Positions 17,242 to 25,742 are shown, numbered from the stretch's first letter. The stretch is DNA of 64,000 bases from DASQEH01 sp035633755 (GCA_035633755.1 DASQEH010000114.1:1-64000), one strand, 5' to 3'. Made by a program: numbers and translations. Notes: a model not told the origin generated them from the letters alone.

Positions 17242-18060
17242 ATGACGTTCTCGATCGTGGCCCGCAGCGACGACGGCTCCCTGGGCGTCGCCGTTGCCTC
17301 CAAGTTCCTCGCCGTCGGCTCGGCGGTCCCCGCCGCCAGGCTGGGGCTCGGCGCCATCGCAACCCAGTCGTTCTGCAACACGCTCTACAAGCGAGACGGC
17401 TTGGAGCGGCTGGCCGCCGGTGCGTCGGCCTCGGAGACGATGGAGGCACTGCTGGCGGCCGATGAGCAGCGTGAAACGCGCCAGGCCGGCATCGTCGACG
17501 CCGCCGGTACCGCCGCGACCTGGACCGGCGCCGAGTGCTTGGACTGGGCGGGCGGCGTGACCGGCGACGGGTACGCGATCCAGGGCAACATCTTGACCGG
17601 GCCTGACGTGGTGGACGCCATGCAGCAGGCATTCCTGGACCTCAGCGCGGAGCCCCTGCCGGAGCGCCTGCTGGGAGCGCTCGAGGCCGGCGACGACGCG
17701 GGAGGCGACAGTCGCGGCCGGCAGAGTGCATCGCTCCTCGTCGTCTCACCAACCGGCAGCTACACACCCGGCGACGACGTGGCCTACGACCTCCGCGTGG
17801 ACGACCACTCCGACCCCTGCGGCGAGCTTCGCCGGCTGTTGGAGCTGCACCATGTGTTCTTCGACCGCCCGGCTGAGGAGGACGTGCTGCCGCTCGAGGG
17901 AGCTGTGGCTGAGGAGGTACAGCGTCACCTGAGCGCCTTGGGGTACCCCGACCTCGACACCTGGGCCGGGGTGGAGAACTACGAGCTCCGCATGGTCGAC
18001 AACGGGATCGACATCGTCGTGCTCGAGCGGCTGCGCCGCCAGGTCGCCGGACAAGCGTGA
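17242..18060 (+). CDS. DUF1028 (Ntn-hydrolase-like) protein
   Basis: A 272-residue member of DUF1028. The N-terminus MTFSIVARSDDGSLGVAVAS and the AVPAARLGLGAIATQ segment are diagnostic, and a fold like Ntn-hydrolases has been noted for the family. The C-terminal third (from about residue 190) is the peptidoglycan-binding-like tail seen in longer members. The function is unproven. TACGGT at 17230-17235 ends 6 nt before the ATG and no ribosome-binding site is present, pointing to a leaderless transcript. It converges on the Gfo/Idh gene with only 4 bp between stops. Confidence 0.88.
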   Translation: MTFSIVARSDDGSLGVAVASKFLAVGSAVPAARLGLGAIATQSFCNTLYKRDGLERLAAGASASETMEALLAADEQRETRQAGIVDAAGTAATWTGAECLDWAGGVTGDGYAIQGNILTGPDVVDAMQQAFLDLSAEPLPERLLGALEAGDDAGGDSRGRQSASLLVVSPTGSYTPGDDVAYDLRVDDHSDPCGELRRLLELHHVFFDRPAEEDVLPLEGAVAEEVQRHLSALGYPDLDTWAGVENYELRMVDNGIDIVVLERLRRQVAGQA

Positions 18061-18064
18061 CCCC

Positions 18065-19090
18065 TCACGGCTGCGGCCGTGGAAGGTCGACCATCTGTCG
18101 TTGGTGCGCGGACTCGTACCCTGCGAGGGCCACCTCGAGCGCCCGCAGGCCATCGGTGCCGTCGGCGCAAGGGTCGAGGACGGTGCCGGACCGGATGGAA
18201 GCGGTGAACGCCTCGATCATCGCCGTATCGGCGTCGGCGCCGAACGAGACGTTCCGCAGTCCGCTGCCGACGTGGCGGCTGACGAGCTGCAGGGACTCGG
18301 CCGTGTCGGTGATGGAGAGGGAGCCCACGGACCCCAGGATGCGGCAGTAGAAGTCGTAGTCCCACGGGTTGCCAGCCGGAACCGACCAACTGGGGTCGAT
18401 GCTGGCGACCGCTCCACCGTCGAACGTCATTGTCATCAAGGCGACGTCATCCACACTCAGACCCCACAGCAAGGAGTCGACCTCGGCGCTCACGCGGCGA
18501 ACCTCGCGTCCGGTGAGGTGGCGCAGCACATCGGTCACGTGCACCGAGTGGTCGATGAGCGCGCCACCACCCGCCTGCGACGGGGACGTGATCCAGTCGG
18601 GATACTGCGGTGGCAGCGGTGGCCGCCCGCGGTTTCCGGCCACCATGCCGATGACGTCACCGAGCTGCCCTGCCTGCAGCACGGTGCGAGCCTGCTGGAC
18701 CAAGGGCAGGAACCGCGAGACGAACGCGCAGTGCAGCTGCACACCACCACGCTGACACGCGGCGATCATCGCCGCCGCGTCGTGAACCGTCGTCGCCAGA
18801 GGCTTCTCACACAGCACATGCCGGCCCCGCTCTGCGGCCATCTCGACGTAGGAACGGTGGTCCGCAGTGGCACTGCACACCACCACAGCATCGACGTCCG
18901 CCTCCTCCACCAGTGCCGCCGCGTCGGGATAGACCGGCGCGTCGAAGTCGCGGACGAAGGGCTCACACAGCTGCGGGTCCACGTCGAACACGCCCACCAA
19001 CCTCGCGGTGGACGACACGCTCAGGGACCGGGCATAGGACCACGCGTGGGAGACATGGGCACACCCGAGGACGGCGACGCCTACGGTCAC
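18065..19090 (-). CDS. Gfo/Idh/MocA family NAD(P)-dependent oxidoreductase
   Basis: A 341-residue dehydrogenase. The N-terminal Rossmann fold begins VTVGVAVLGCAH, a variant of the GxGxxG motif in which the second glycine is not obvious. The catalytic EKP motif is present (LCEKPLATT), and the C-terminal alpha/beta domain has the family segment GALIDHSVHVTDVLRHL. Members oxidise or reduce sugars, inositols and their derivatives. It is the second gene of a pair with another family member 52 bp upstream, so both probably act on related substrates. Start: GTG at 19090 has GGAG 7 nt upstream. Confidence 0.9.
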   Translation of the reverse strand: MTVGVAVLGCAHVSHAWSYARSLSVSSTARLVGVFDVDPQLCEPFVRDFDAPVYPDAAALVEEADVDAVVVCSATADHRSYVEMAAERGRHVLCEKPLATTVHDAAAMIAACQRGGVQLHCAFVSRFLPLVQQARTVLQAGQLGDVIGMVAGNRGRPPLPPQYPDWITSPSQAGGGALIDHSVHVTDVLRHLTGREVRRVSAEVDSLLWGLSVDDVALMTMTFDGGAVASIDPSWSVPAGNPWDYDFYCRILGSVGSLSITDTAESLQLVSRHVGSGLRNVSFGADADTAMIEAFTASIRSGTVLDPCADGTDGLRALEVALAGYESAHQRQMVDLPRPQP

Positions 19091-19142
19091 GTCAGAACTC
19101 CACCGAGCACACTGCGAGCCGGGCATTGCACCTGTCGCGCAG

Positions 19143-20141
19143 TCATGCCCTACCCCACGTGGTCAGGTCGACCATCGTGCCGTTTCGGACCGACTCTCGA
19201 GCCGCGAGCGATGTCCGTAACGCGGTCACGCCCGCGCTGGCCGGGACGGGGGAGGGAGCAGAGGCACGGATGGCATCCACGAACGCCCGCACCTCGGCAC
19301 GGAAACCGCGGTCGCCGAGCGGCTCCCAGCGCGTCACCTCGCGCTCGGCCACGTGGAGCGTGCCGCCCGCCAGGTGGTCGTAGTCCCAGCTGAGCCTGCC
19401 ATCGGTCCCCACCACCTCCGAGGACAGCTTGAACCCGTACGACACCGGATGGCCCCAGCTGGTCTCGACCAGTGCGATCGCTCCGTTCGCGTAGCGCACG
19501 GTGGCCAGGGCGTAGGTGCACGGACCCGCCGCGGTGTCTGCGCCAACGGCGTGTACCCGGATCGGCTCGGAGTCGGTCAGCCACGCGGCGAAGTCGAAGC
19601 TGTGGACCGCGAGGTCGACGAGCGGACCTCCGGACTCCTCCTGATCGGACAGCCAGTCCCCCTCACTCCAGCCGGGCATTGAGGAGGTCGTCGAGTGTGA
19701 AAGCATCCGGACCTCGCCCAGGTGACCGGCCTCGACGAGGTCCTTCGCTCGACGGTGATCCGGTTCGAACCGGGAGACGTGGCCGATCATCAGCAGTCCT
19801 GAGGCCCTGCGTGAGGCCTGCTCGACGCGTTGAGCATCCTGCAGAGTTCGGGCGATCGGCTTCTCACACAGCACATGCAGACCCGCCTCCAACGCTCGCA
19901 CCACGAGGTCGGCGTGTGTCGGTGACGGCGTACAGACGCTCACCACGTCGACGCCCGCAGCAAGCACCTGCTCGAGGTCCGCCACAGCCTTGGCGTCTGC
20001 CCGTGCCGCGAGCTCCATCGCCTTGTCGGCAACGGGGTCCGCGACCGCAACCAGCCGTACACCCGGAGTCGCGCCGTAGGCGTTGACGTGCGCGGCAGCG
20101 ATGAAGCCGGCGCCGACCACCCCGGCCCTCAGGTCAGTCAT
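19143..20141 (-). CDS. Gfo/Idh/MocA family NAD(P)-dependent oxidoreductase
   Basis: A 332-residue dehydrogenase. The dinucleotide fold opens with AGVVGAGFIAAAH, the EKP motif is LCEKPIART, and the second domain has GGPLVDLAVHSFDFAAWL. It shares architecture with the following gene (18065-19090) and the two probably form a sugar or cyclitol utilisation pair. No transporter or regulator is adjacent. Start: ATG at 20141 follows GAGAGGGGGGTG; a GTG directly before it is an alternative. It lies 43 bp downstream of dnaB on the same strand. Confidence 0.9.
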   Translation of the reverse strand: MTDLRAGVVGAGFIAAAHVNAYGATPGVRLVAVADPVADKAMELAARADAKAVADLEQVLAAGVDVVSVCTPSPTHADLVVRALEAGLHVLCEKPIARTLQDAQRVEQASRRASGLLMIGHVSRFEPDHRRAKDLVEAGHLGEVRMLSHSTTSSMPGWSEGDWLSDQEESGGPLVDLAVHSFDFAAWLTDSEPIRVHAVGADTAAGPCTYALATVRYANGAIALVETSWGHPVSYGFKLSSEVVGTDGRLSWDYDHLAGGTLHVAEREVTRWEPLGDRGFRAEVRAFVDAIRASAPSPVPASAGVTALRTSLAARESVRNGTMVDLTTWGRA

Positions 20142-20184
20142 CACCCCCCTCTCCGTGCCGGGACCGTACCGGCGCTGCCGCCGG

Positions 20185-22041
20185 TCACACCTGGGCCATG
20201 TCGACGAAGCGCGAGTAGTGGCCCTGGAACGCGAGCACAACATCCTTGGTCGGGCCGTTTCGGTGCTTGGCGACGATCAGGTCAGCCTCACCTGGGCGGG
20301 TGGACTCCTTCTCATAGGCGTCCTCTCGATGGAGCAGGATCACCATGTCGCTGTCTTGCTCGAGTGAGCCCGACTCGCGCAGGTCCGACAGCAGCGGACG
20401 TTTGGAGGTGCGCTGCTCCGAGCCCCGGTTCAGCTGGGAGATGGCGATGACGGGAACGTCGAGCTCCTTGGCGAGCAGCTTGATGGAGCGGGAGAACTCC
20501 GACACCTCGAGCTGGCGGGACTCGACTTTGCGCCCTGACGACATCAGCTGCAGATAGTCGACGACGACCAGACGCAGGTCGTGGCGCTGCTTCAGGCGCC
20601 GAGCCTTGGCGCGGATCTCCATCATGGTCAGGTTGGGCGAGTCGTCGATGAAGAGCGGCGCCTCGGACACCTCGCCCATCTTGCGAACAAGCTTGTGCCA
20701 GTCGTCGTCACTCATCTTGCCGTTGCGCATGTGGTGGAGCGGAATCTTGGCCTCGGCGGAGAGCAGCCGCATCGTGATCTCAGTGCGGCTCATCTCGAGG
20801 GAGAAGATCGCGCTCGTCAACCCGTGCTTGATCGACGCCGAGCGGGCCATATCGAGTCCGAGCGTCGAGTTGTGCGTCGGAACCATCGCGCGCGACGCGA
20901 GATACAGATGGTCGGCGTTGTCGACCTCGACGCACCGCACCGGCACGCTCGGCACCGGGGTCACCGCAACGATCTTCCAGCCGGACTCGACGCTGCGCTG
21001 GCACCGAGGCCGGGTCCAATGGGTCAGGGCGGCGGGTCCCGTCAACGGCTCAGGGCTGCGGATCGAGTGCACCGCTCCCCTGGCGAGCTCGCCGGCCAGC
21101 GCTTCGGTGGTCCAGACCTGCTCGTCGGTGTCGGAGTCGGTCACCCACTGGTGTTGGGCGTCGGCAACGATCGCCGACCCGTCGGACAGGTCGAGGCGGT
21201 AGCACGGTCGATCGTGCAGCACCTCCGTCGCGGCGACCACCGTGGTGGCGACCCCGTCGGCACCGATCAGCTCATCGCCGACGTGGACCTTCGCCATCGT
21301 GGTCCACCCGCTGGGCGTAGGTAGGGCCGTCTCGAGCGCGAGTGCCTTCCCGATGGCCGGTCGGGCAGCCACGATGATCATCTGGCCGCCATGCAGCCCG
21401 TTGGTGAGCTCGTCGAGCTCGGTGAAGCCCGTCGGGACTCCTGCCATCACCCCGTCGCGGTTCCCGATGGCCTCGAGCTCGTCGATCGTGAGCTCCATGA
21501 TGTCGGCGAGCGGCGCGTAGTCCTCGGAGGTACGTCTGTCTGTCACGCTGTAGATCTCGGCCTGCGCCGAGTCCACCACGTCGTCCACCTGACCCTCGGC
21601 GGCGTAACCGATCTGGACGATCTTGGTGCCCGCGTCGACGAGGCGGCGCAGGATCGCCTTCTCGCGCACGATCTCGGCGTAGTACCCCGCGTTGGCGGCG
21701 ACCGGGACTCCCGCGACGAGAGTATGCAGGTAGGGAGCACCTCCGACGCGGGCGATGTCGCCGTTGCGGGTGATCTCAGCTGCCACCGTGATGGGGTCGG
21801 CGGGCTCGCCCCTGCCGTAGAGGTCAAGGACGGCGTCGAAGACCAGCTCGTGTGCCGGGCGGTAGAAGTCACTGCCTCGCAGTACCTCCACGACATCGGC
21901 GATGGCGTCCTTGCTGAGGAGCATCGCCCCGAGCACGGACTGCTCCGCGTGGTCATCCTGCGGTGGCATCCGCGCAGAGGAGACCTCTCGACCGTAGTCG
22001 TCAGGCACGGGCTGCGGACCGGAGTACTCAGCGATGCTCAC
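20185..22041 (-). CDS. dnaB: Replicative DNA helicase DnaB with in-frame intein
   Basis: The precursor is 618 residues; removal of a 159-residue intein leaves 459, the normal DnaB length. The N-terminal primase-interaction domain carries PPQDDHAEQSVLGAMLLS and the RecA-like helicase domain has Walker A split as ARPAIGK / ST at the intein site (residues 232/392). Walker B is the hydrophobic strand before DYLQLMSSG. DnaB is the hexameric helicase of the replication fork, loaded here probably by DciA. Start: GTG at 22041 has GAGGGGAG 4 nt upstream and gives a family-length N-terminus. Without splicing the ATP site would be broken, so splicing should be essential. Confidence 0.96.
   Translation of the reverse strand: MSIAEYSGPQPVPDDYGREVSSARMPPQDDHAEQSVLGAMLLSKDAIADVVEVLRGSDFYRPAHELVFDAVLDLYGRGEPADPITVAAEITRNGDIARVGGAPYLHTLVAGVPVAANAGYYAEIVREKAILRRLVDAGTKIVQIGYAAEGQVDDVVDSAQAEIYSVTDRRTSEDYAPLADIMELTIDELEAIGNRDGVMAGVPTGFTELDELTNGLHGGQMIIVAARPAIGKALALETALPTPSGWTTMAKVHVGDELIGADGVATTVVAATEVLHDRPCYRLDLSDGSAIVADAQHQWVTDSDTDEQVWTTEALAGELARGAVHSIRSPEPLTGPAALTHWTRPRCQRSVESGWKIVAVTPVPSVPVRCVEVDNADHLYLASRAMVPTHNSTLGLDMARSASIKHGLTSAIFSLEMSRTEITMRLLSAEAKIPLHHMRNGKMSDDDWHKLVRKMGEVSEAPLFIDDSPNLTMMEIRAKARRLKQRHDLRLVVVDYLQLMSSGRKVESRQLEVSEFSRSIKLLAKELDVPVIAISQLNRGSEQRTSKRPLLSDLRESGSLEQDSDMVILLHREDAYEKESTRPGEADLIVAKHRNGPTKDVVLAFQGHYSRFVDMAQV
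20869..21345 (-). other. DnaB mini-intein, class 3 (WCT motif)
   Basis: A 159-residue insertion (precursor residues 233-391) sits exactly between the Lys and Ser of the DnaB P-loop. It starts with Ala (ALALETALPTPSGW) rather than Cys or Ser, so classical N-S acyl shift is impossible. It has the three markers of class 3 inteins: Trp at B:12 (ADAQHQW, residue 67), Cys at F:4 (VRCVEV, residue 138) and Thr at G:5 (VPTHN, residue 157). The C-terminal His-Asn and +1 Ser are intact. There are no LAGLIDADG motifs and no room for a homing endonuclease, so it is a mini-intein. Confidence 0.93.
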
Positions 22042-22404
22042 GTGGCTCCCCTCGAACGTGGCTCCTGGAGGCGGACCACGATGCGGACGCTCCCAGGTCT
22101 GAGACGCTAGGCCCCCGCGCCGACAAGATTCGGCGCCGGATGGGAGGTCGCGCACGACGCTACGGCTTGCCTCGTCGCATGTGAACCTCCTCGTCAACAG
22201 GCCATGTGGACGTCCCCGTTTCAGCTGTGGACAACGCTGCAGCATGTGTGCACAGGCTGGGGATACATCGGTGGAGAACATCGGGCGGGTCGCGACGTGA
22301 GGGGTGCTGACCTGCACTATCGCGACACCCAGGGTGTGGAGCAAAAAACCTTGGAGCACAATGACATCCGCGATGACGCCTTCACCCCTCCACGGACAAC
22401 TGTG
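22042..22404. promoter_or_regulatory. dnaB/MATE divergent region with DnaA-box-like cluster
   Basis: This gene-free region of about 360 bp holds the divergent promoters of dnaB and the MATE gene. Between 22205 and 22266 there is a cluster of DnaA-box-like sites: TGTGGACGT at 22205, a perfect TGTGGACAA (reverse of TTGTCCACA) at 22226-22234, TGTGCACAG at 22247 and TGGGGATAC at 22258. A perfect box at such density away from oriC suggests DnaA binding, perhaps to control dnaB or to titrate DnaA. The biological role is inference. Confidence 0.5.
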
Positions 22405-23793
22405 GTGAGTGAGAGCCGCGCGGCTCGGCGGCGTCAGGACCGCGAGATAGCTCGCCTGGCGATACCGGCGTTTGCGGCTCTGGTGTCGGAACCGGCCTTC
22501 CTGCTCGCCGACGCAGCAATCGTCGGCCACTTGGGAACGCCGTCGCTGGCCGCGCTGGCGATCGCCGGAAGCGTGGTCCAGGCCGTCATCGGCATGTTTG
22601 TCTTCCTGGCCTACGGCACCACGTCGACGGTCGCCCGCAACCTCGGCGCCGGCAGTACGCGTGCTGCACTCAGCTCCGGGATCGACGGGATCTGGTTGGC
22701 GGTCGTGGTCGGGATGGTCGCCGGCCTCGCCACTATCGCGCTGTCCGAGCCCGTCATCGGGTTGTTCTCACCGGCCGATGACGTGGCTTCGCTGGCCCTG
22801 ACCTACCTGCGCATTGCCGCCTTCGGCATTCCGCCCCTGCTGCTGACATTCGCCGCGACCGGAGTCCTGCGTGGACTTCAAGACGTACGCACCCCGCTGG
22901 TCGTCGCCGTGGCGGCGAACGTGGTCAACATCGGACTCAACCTGTGGTTCGTGTACGGGCTCGACTGGGGGCTCGCCGGGTCCGCGGCAGGGACTCTGGT
23001 GGCGCAGGGAGCCGGAGCGGCCGCTCTGGTGGCAGTCGTGGTGCGGGGCGCTTCCCGCCATCACGTGTCGCTGGTCCCGCACCGGGCGGGTGTGCTGGCA
23101 TCGTGGCGGACCGGCCTGCCCCTGATCCTTCGCACCGTCACGCTCCGCGCGACCTTGCTGTTGGCGACCTACGTCGCTGCGGGGATCTCGACCGTGGCCG
23201 TGGCGGCGCACCAGGTGGCGCTGACCATCTGGACCTTCCTGGCTTTCGCCTTGGATGCCATCGCAATCGCCGGCCAGGCCATCACCGGCCGGCTTCTCGG
23301 CGCCGGGGACGCCGCAGCCGCTCGCCAGGCAGCACGTCGCATGATGTGGTGGGGCATCGTCGCAGGGGCCGTCCTGGGCGCGGCGGTGATCGTCAGCCGT
23401 CCCGCCGTCGTGCCGCTGTTCTCTCCCGATGCCGACGTCCAGGCTCTGCTCGCGACGGTGCTCGTCCTGGTGGCTCTGCAGCAACCCATCGCCGGAGTCG
23501 TGTTCGTGCTCGATGGTGTCCTCATCGGAGCAGGTGACGGCCGTTACCTGGCATGGGCGGGCGTCGTGAACTTCGTCGTGTTTGCGCCCTTGGCCCTCGC
23601 AGTGCTGTGGACCGACAGCGGACTGATCGCTTTGTGGTTCGCCTTCATCGCCTTCATGACCGCCCGGATGGGCACGTTGCTCTGGAGGGAGCGAGGCGAC
23701 CACTGGGTGGTGCTGGGCGCTGCCCCCAGTCCACGGGGCTTTCCCGGGGATGGGACGCCCCCCACAGAGGGGGCGTCCCATCCCACGGGTTGA
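22405..23793 (+). CDS. MATE-family efflux transporter (DinF-like)
   Basis: A 462-residue exporter with twelve helices in two repeats. The first repeat begins EIARLAIPAFAALVSEPAFLLADAAIVGHLG in the DinF/NorM style, and the second has LPLILRTVTLRATLLLATYVAAGI. MATE proteins expel cationic drugs in exchange for H+ or Na+. The start is uncertain: GTG codons at 22402 and 22405 fit the family start, but no ribosome site or clear -10 was found. Its position between dnaB and rplI on the opposite strand breaks the usual ribosomal operon. The 3' end contains a large hairpin. Confidence 0.9.
   Translation: MSESRAARRRQDREIARLAIPAFAALVSEPAFLLADAAIVGHLGTPSLAALAIAGSVVQAVIGMFVFLAYGTTSTVARNLGAGSTRAALSSGIDGIWLAVVVGMVAGLATIALSEPVIGLFSPADDVASLALTYLRIAAFGIPPLLLTFAATGVLRGLQDVRTPLVVAVAANVVNIGLNLWFVYGLDWGLAGSAAGTLVAQGAGAAALVAVVVRGASRHHVSLVPHRAGVLASWRTGLPLILRTVTLRATLLLATYVAAGISTVAVAAHQVALTIWTFLAFALDAIAIAGQAITGRLLGAGDAAAARQAARRMMWWGIVAGAVLGAAVIVSRPAVVPLFSPDADVQALLATVLVLVALQQPIAGVVFVLDGVLIGAGDGRYLAWAGVVNFVVFAPLALAVLWTDSGLIALWFAFIAFMTARMGTLLWRERGDHWVVLGAAPSPRGFPGDGTPPTEGASHPTG
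23747..23784. terminator. Perfect 16-bp hairpin between MATE and rplI
   Basis: GGGATGGGACGCCCCC (23747-23762) pairs perfectly with 23769-23784 around a 6-nt loop. It lies in the last codons of the MATE gene and downstream of the convergent rplI stop. There is no U tract on either strand, but high-GC actinobacteria often use such bidirectional hairpins. Confidence 0.7.
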
Positions 23794-23854
23794 GGTCGCC
23801 CGACGACGACCTCTGCACACCTCGCGCGCACTTGCGATATGTGCGCTGCCAGCG

Positions 23855-24301
23855 TCAGGAGGCGACCACCTCGAGGGTGAGGGTGGCGGACACATCCTCG
23901 TGCACCTTGACGGTGACCTGGTGCGAGCCCACGGTCTTGATCGGGTTCTTCACCTCGATGCGTCGCTTGTCGATGGCGGGGCCGCCGGCCGCCGTGACGG
24001 CTGCCACGATGTCGGACACGGTGACCGCCCCGAACAAGCGCCCGGTGCCGCCGGCTTGGGCGGGCACCGTCACGGTGAGCTGCTCGAGCTGCTGCTTGAT
24101 CTGGTCGGCATGTCCGAGGTCGCGGACGTCGCGGACCGATCGGGCCTTCTTGATGGAGTCGATCTGCTTCTCGGCGCCCTTGGTCCAGCGCATGGCGAGA
24201 CCACGAGGCACCAGGTAGTTACGGCCATAGCCGTCCTTGACCTCGACCACGTCACCGGGGCCGCCGAGAGTGGACACCTCTTGGGTGAGTATCAGCTTCA
24301 C
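23855..24301 (-). CDS. rplI: 50S ribosomal protein L9
   Basis: 148 residues, the normal L9 length. The N-terminal 23S-binding domain begins VKLILTQEVSTLGGPGDVVEVKDGYGRNYLVPRG in pieces matching the L9 signature, and is joined by a long helix to a C-terminal domain ending LTLEVVAS. The start is GTG at 24301 with AGAGGAC upstream. It is the last gene of the operon rpsF-ssb-rpsR-rplI, 13 bp after rpsR. Confidence 0.97.
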   Translation of the reverse strand: MKLILTQEVSTLGGPGDVVEVKDGYGRNYLVPRGLAMRWTKGAEKQIDSIKKARSVRDVRDLGHADQIKQQLEQLTVTVPAQAGGTGRLFGAVTVSDIVAAVTAAGGPAIDKRRIEVKNPIKTVGSHQVTVKVHEDVSATLTLEVVAS

Positions 24302-24314
24302 GGTTCGAGTCCTC

Positions 24315-24551
24315 TCAGCGGGCGCTGGACGTGTAGGGCAGCAGCGCCATCTCACGCGCGTTCTTGATCGCCATGGCCACGTCGCGCTGGTGCTGCACGC
24401 AGTTGCCGCTCACCCGGCGAGCGCGGATCTTGCCGCGGTCGGAGATGAACTTGCGCAGCAGTGTCGTGTCCTTGTAGTCGACGTAGGTGGCTTTGTCCTT
24501 GCAGAAGCCGCAAACCTTCTTCTTCGGCTTGCGAACGGGGGGTTTGGCCAT
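24315..24551 (-). CDS. rpsR: 30S ribosomal protein S18
   Basis: 78 residues. The N-terminus MAKPPVRKPKKKVCGFCKDK carries a CxxC pair, so this is the zinc-containing (C+) form of S18; other cysteine is C-terminal in GNCVQHQ. In actinobacteria a second, cysteine-free S18 often exists under Zur control, so this is likely the zinc-replete copy. The core FISDRGKIRARRVSG is typical. GAGGAG lies 8 nt before the ATG. The 92-bp gap to ssb holds a 6-bp hairpin (24573-24587). Confidence 0.97.
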   Translation of the reverse strand: MAKPPVRKPKKKVCGFCKDKATYVDYKDTTLLRKFISDRGKIRARRVSGNCVQHQRDVAMAIKNAREMALLPYTSSAR

Positions 24552-24643
24552 TGTGGTGCTCCTCGTGTGAGCCCGGCCTGCGGCCGGAATGGTCGAATGG
24601 GTGGATGAGGCGCGGGCGCGCCGGGTAGGTACTGCGTGCCTGC

Positions 24644-25150
24644 CTAGAACGGCGGCTCGTCGGACCCACCGGCAGGCGCGGCCCACGGGTCGCTGACGCC
24701 ACCGGCGTTCGAGCCGGCCCCGCTGGCCGGCGTGGCCCAGGGGTCGTTGCCGCCGCCGGAGCTGCCGCCGGAGCTGCCCCCGGAGCGCGACGTCTTGGTG
24801 ACCTTTGCGGTCGCGTACTTCAGGGACGGGCCGATCTCTTCGACTTCGACCTCGAACGTCGTGCGCTTCTCGCCCTCGCGTGTCTCGTACGACCGCTGCT
24901 TGAGCCGGCCGGTCACGATGACGCGAGCGCCGCGCTGGAGTGTCTCGGCGACGTTCTCAGCCGCCTGCCGCCAGATCGAGCAGCGCAGGAACAACGCTTC
25001 GCTGTCTTTCCACTCGTTGGTCTGCTTGTCGAAGAACCGCGGAGTGGACGCGACGGTGAAGTTCGCCACGGCAGCGCCGCTGGGCGTGAAACGGAGGTCG
25101 GGGTCGTCGGTGAGGTTGCCGACGAGTGTGATGGTGGTGTCGCCTGCCAT
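24644..25150 (-). CDS. ssb: Single-stranded DNA-binding protein
   Basis: 168 residues. The OB fold covers about 1-110 (MAGDTTITLVGNLTDDPDLRF in two parts, then a glycine-serine-rich linker (SGGSSGGSSGGG) and an acidic tip DEPPF that recruits replication and repair proteins. SSB coats exposed single strands at the fork. Its position between rpsF and rpsR is the universal arrangement. The linker carries two DPWA repeats, which is common in actinobacterial SSBs. AGGGAGG stands upstream of the ATG. Confidence 0.97.
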   Translation of the reverse strand: MAGDTTITLVGNLTDDPDLRFTPSGAAVANFTVASTPRFFDKQTNEWKDSEALFLRCSIWRQAAENVAETLQRGARVIVTGRLKQRSYETREGEKRTTFEVEVEEIGPSLKYATAKVTKTSRSGGSSGGSSGGGNDPWATPASGAGSNAGGVSDPWAAPAGGSDEPPF

Positions 25151-25241
25151 GTGGAATGGCCTCCCTTGGTCTGGTCAGTTCAGTGGAACGACCGGGGGAA
25201 TCGGTCTGCGGGTCAGTGATCGCGCGGCGATCCGGAGCGGC

Positions 25242-25532
25242 TCAGTGAACCTCGGGTCGCAGGACCTTGGTGCGCATCACCGACTCGTTGAGGCCGAGCT
25301 GGCGGTCGAGTTCTTTGACCGTAGCTGGCTCCGCCGACAATGTGACGACGGCGTAGATGCCTTCGGTTTTCTTGTTCATCTCGTAGGCCAGCCGACGTCG
25401 ACCCCAGACGTCGACTGATTCGACGCTGCCGCCGTCTTGGCGGACGAGGTTGAGGTACTGGTCCAGCGACGGCTGGACGGTACGCTCCTCGAGGTCTGGG
25501 TCGAGGATGACCATGAGCTCGTAGTTACGCAT
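25242..25532 (-). CDS. rpsF: 30S ribosomal protein S6
   Basis: 96 residues, normal S6 length, beginning MRNYELMVILDPDLEER and containing the family strand VDVWGRRRLAYEMNKK. S6 pairs with S18 in the 30S platform. It is the first gene of the operon. Start choice: AGGAGG lies 12 nt before ATG 25532 and only 3 nt before an in-frame ATG at 25541; family alignment favours 25532. Confidence 0.96.
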   Translation of the reverse strand: MRNYELMVILDPDLEERTVQPSLDQYLNLVRQDGGSVESVDVWGRRRLAYEMNKKTEGIYAVVTLSAEPATVKELDRQLGLNESVMRTKVLRPEVH

Positions 25533-25742
25533 GACGAACATCCACCTCCTGTGGACTCGGCGGTCACGGTCGTTCCGTGACAGGAGGTCACGTCTGAACG
25601 GGCCACCGGGCTTCACAGGAAGCCAGGCTCGCCGCTGAGGCGTGGTGCCGACCCGGCCGGTTGCCGGGCCAACGACGACCAGATTATCAGCGCGCGACCA
25701 TCCCACGTAATCGTTGTCCACAGGACTGACCGTCGGCCCGCA
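25533..25742 (-). promoter_or_regulatory. rpsF operon promoter with upstream DnaA box
   Basis: Reading on the - strand, GATAAT (25683-25688) is a good -10 element with TTACGT about 16-17 nt upstream as a weak -35. A perfect DnaA box (TTGTCCACA, 25714-25722) sits just upstream of the -35. This would link DnaA to expression of the operon encoding SSB. The promoter is read from consensus only. Confidence 0.5.

Noticed and set aside
19755..19775. GGTTCGAACC resembling a tRNA T-arm
   Set aside because: It lies inside a clear Gfo/Idh dehydrogenase frame and has no tRNA partner arms.
20869..21345. Intein region considered as a homing endonuclease or insertion of an IS
   Set aside because: No LAGLIDADG or HNH motif and no repeats or transposase; it is an in-frame mini-intein.
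24300..24314. GTTCGAGTCC resembling a tRNA T-loop
   Set aside because: It is the complement of the rplI start region. No acceptor stem, anticodon arm or D-arm can be folded around it.
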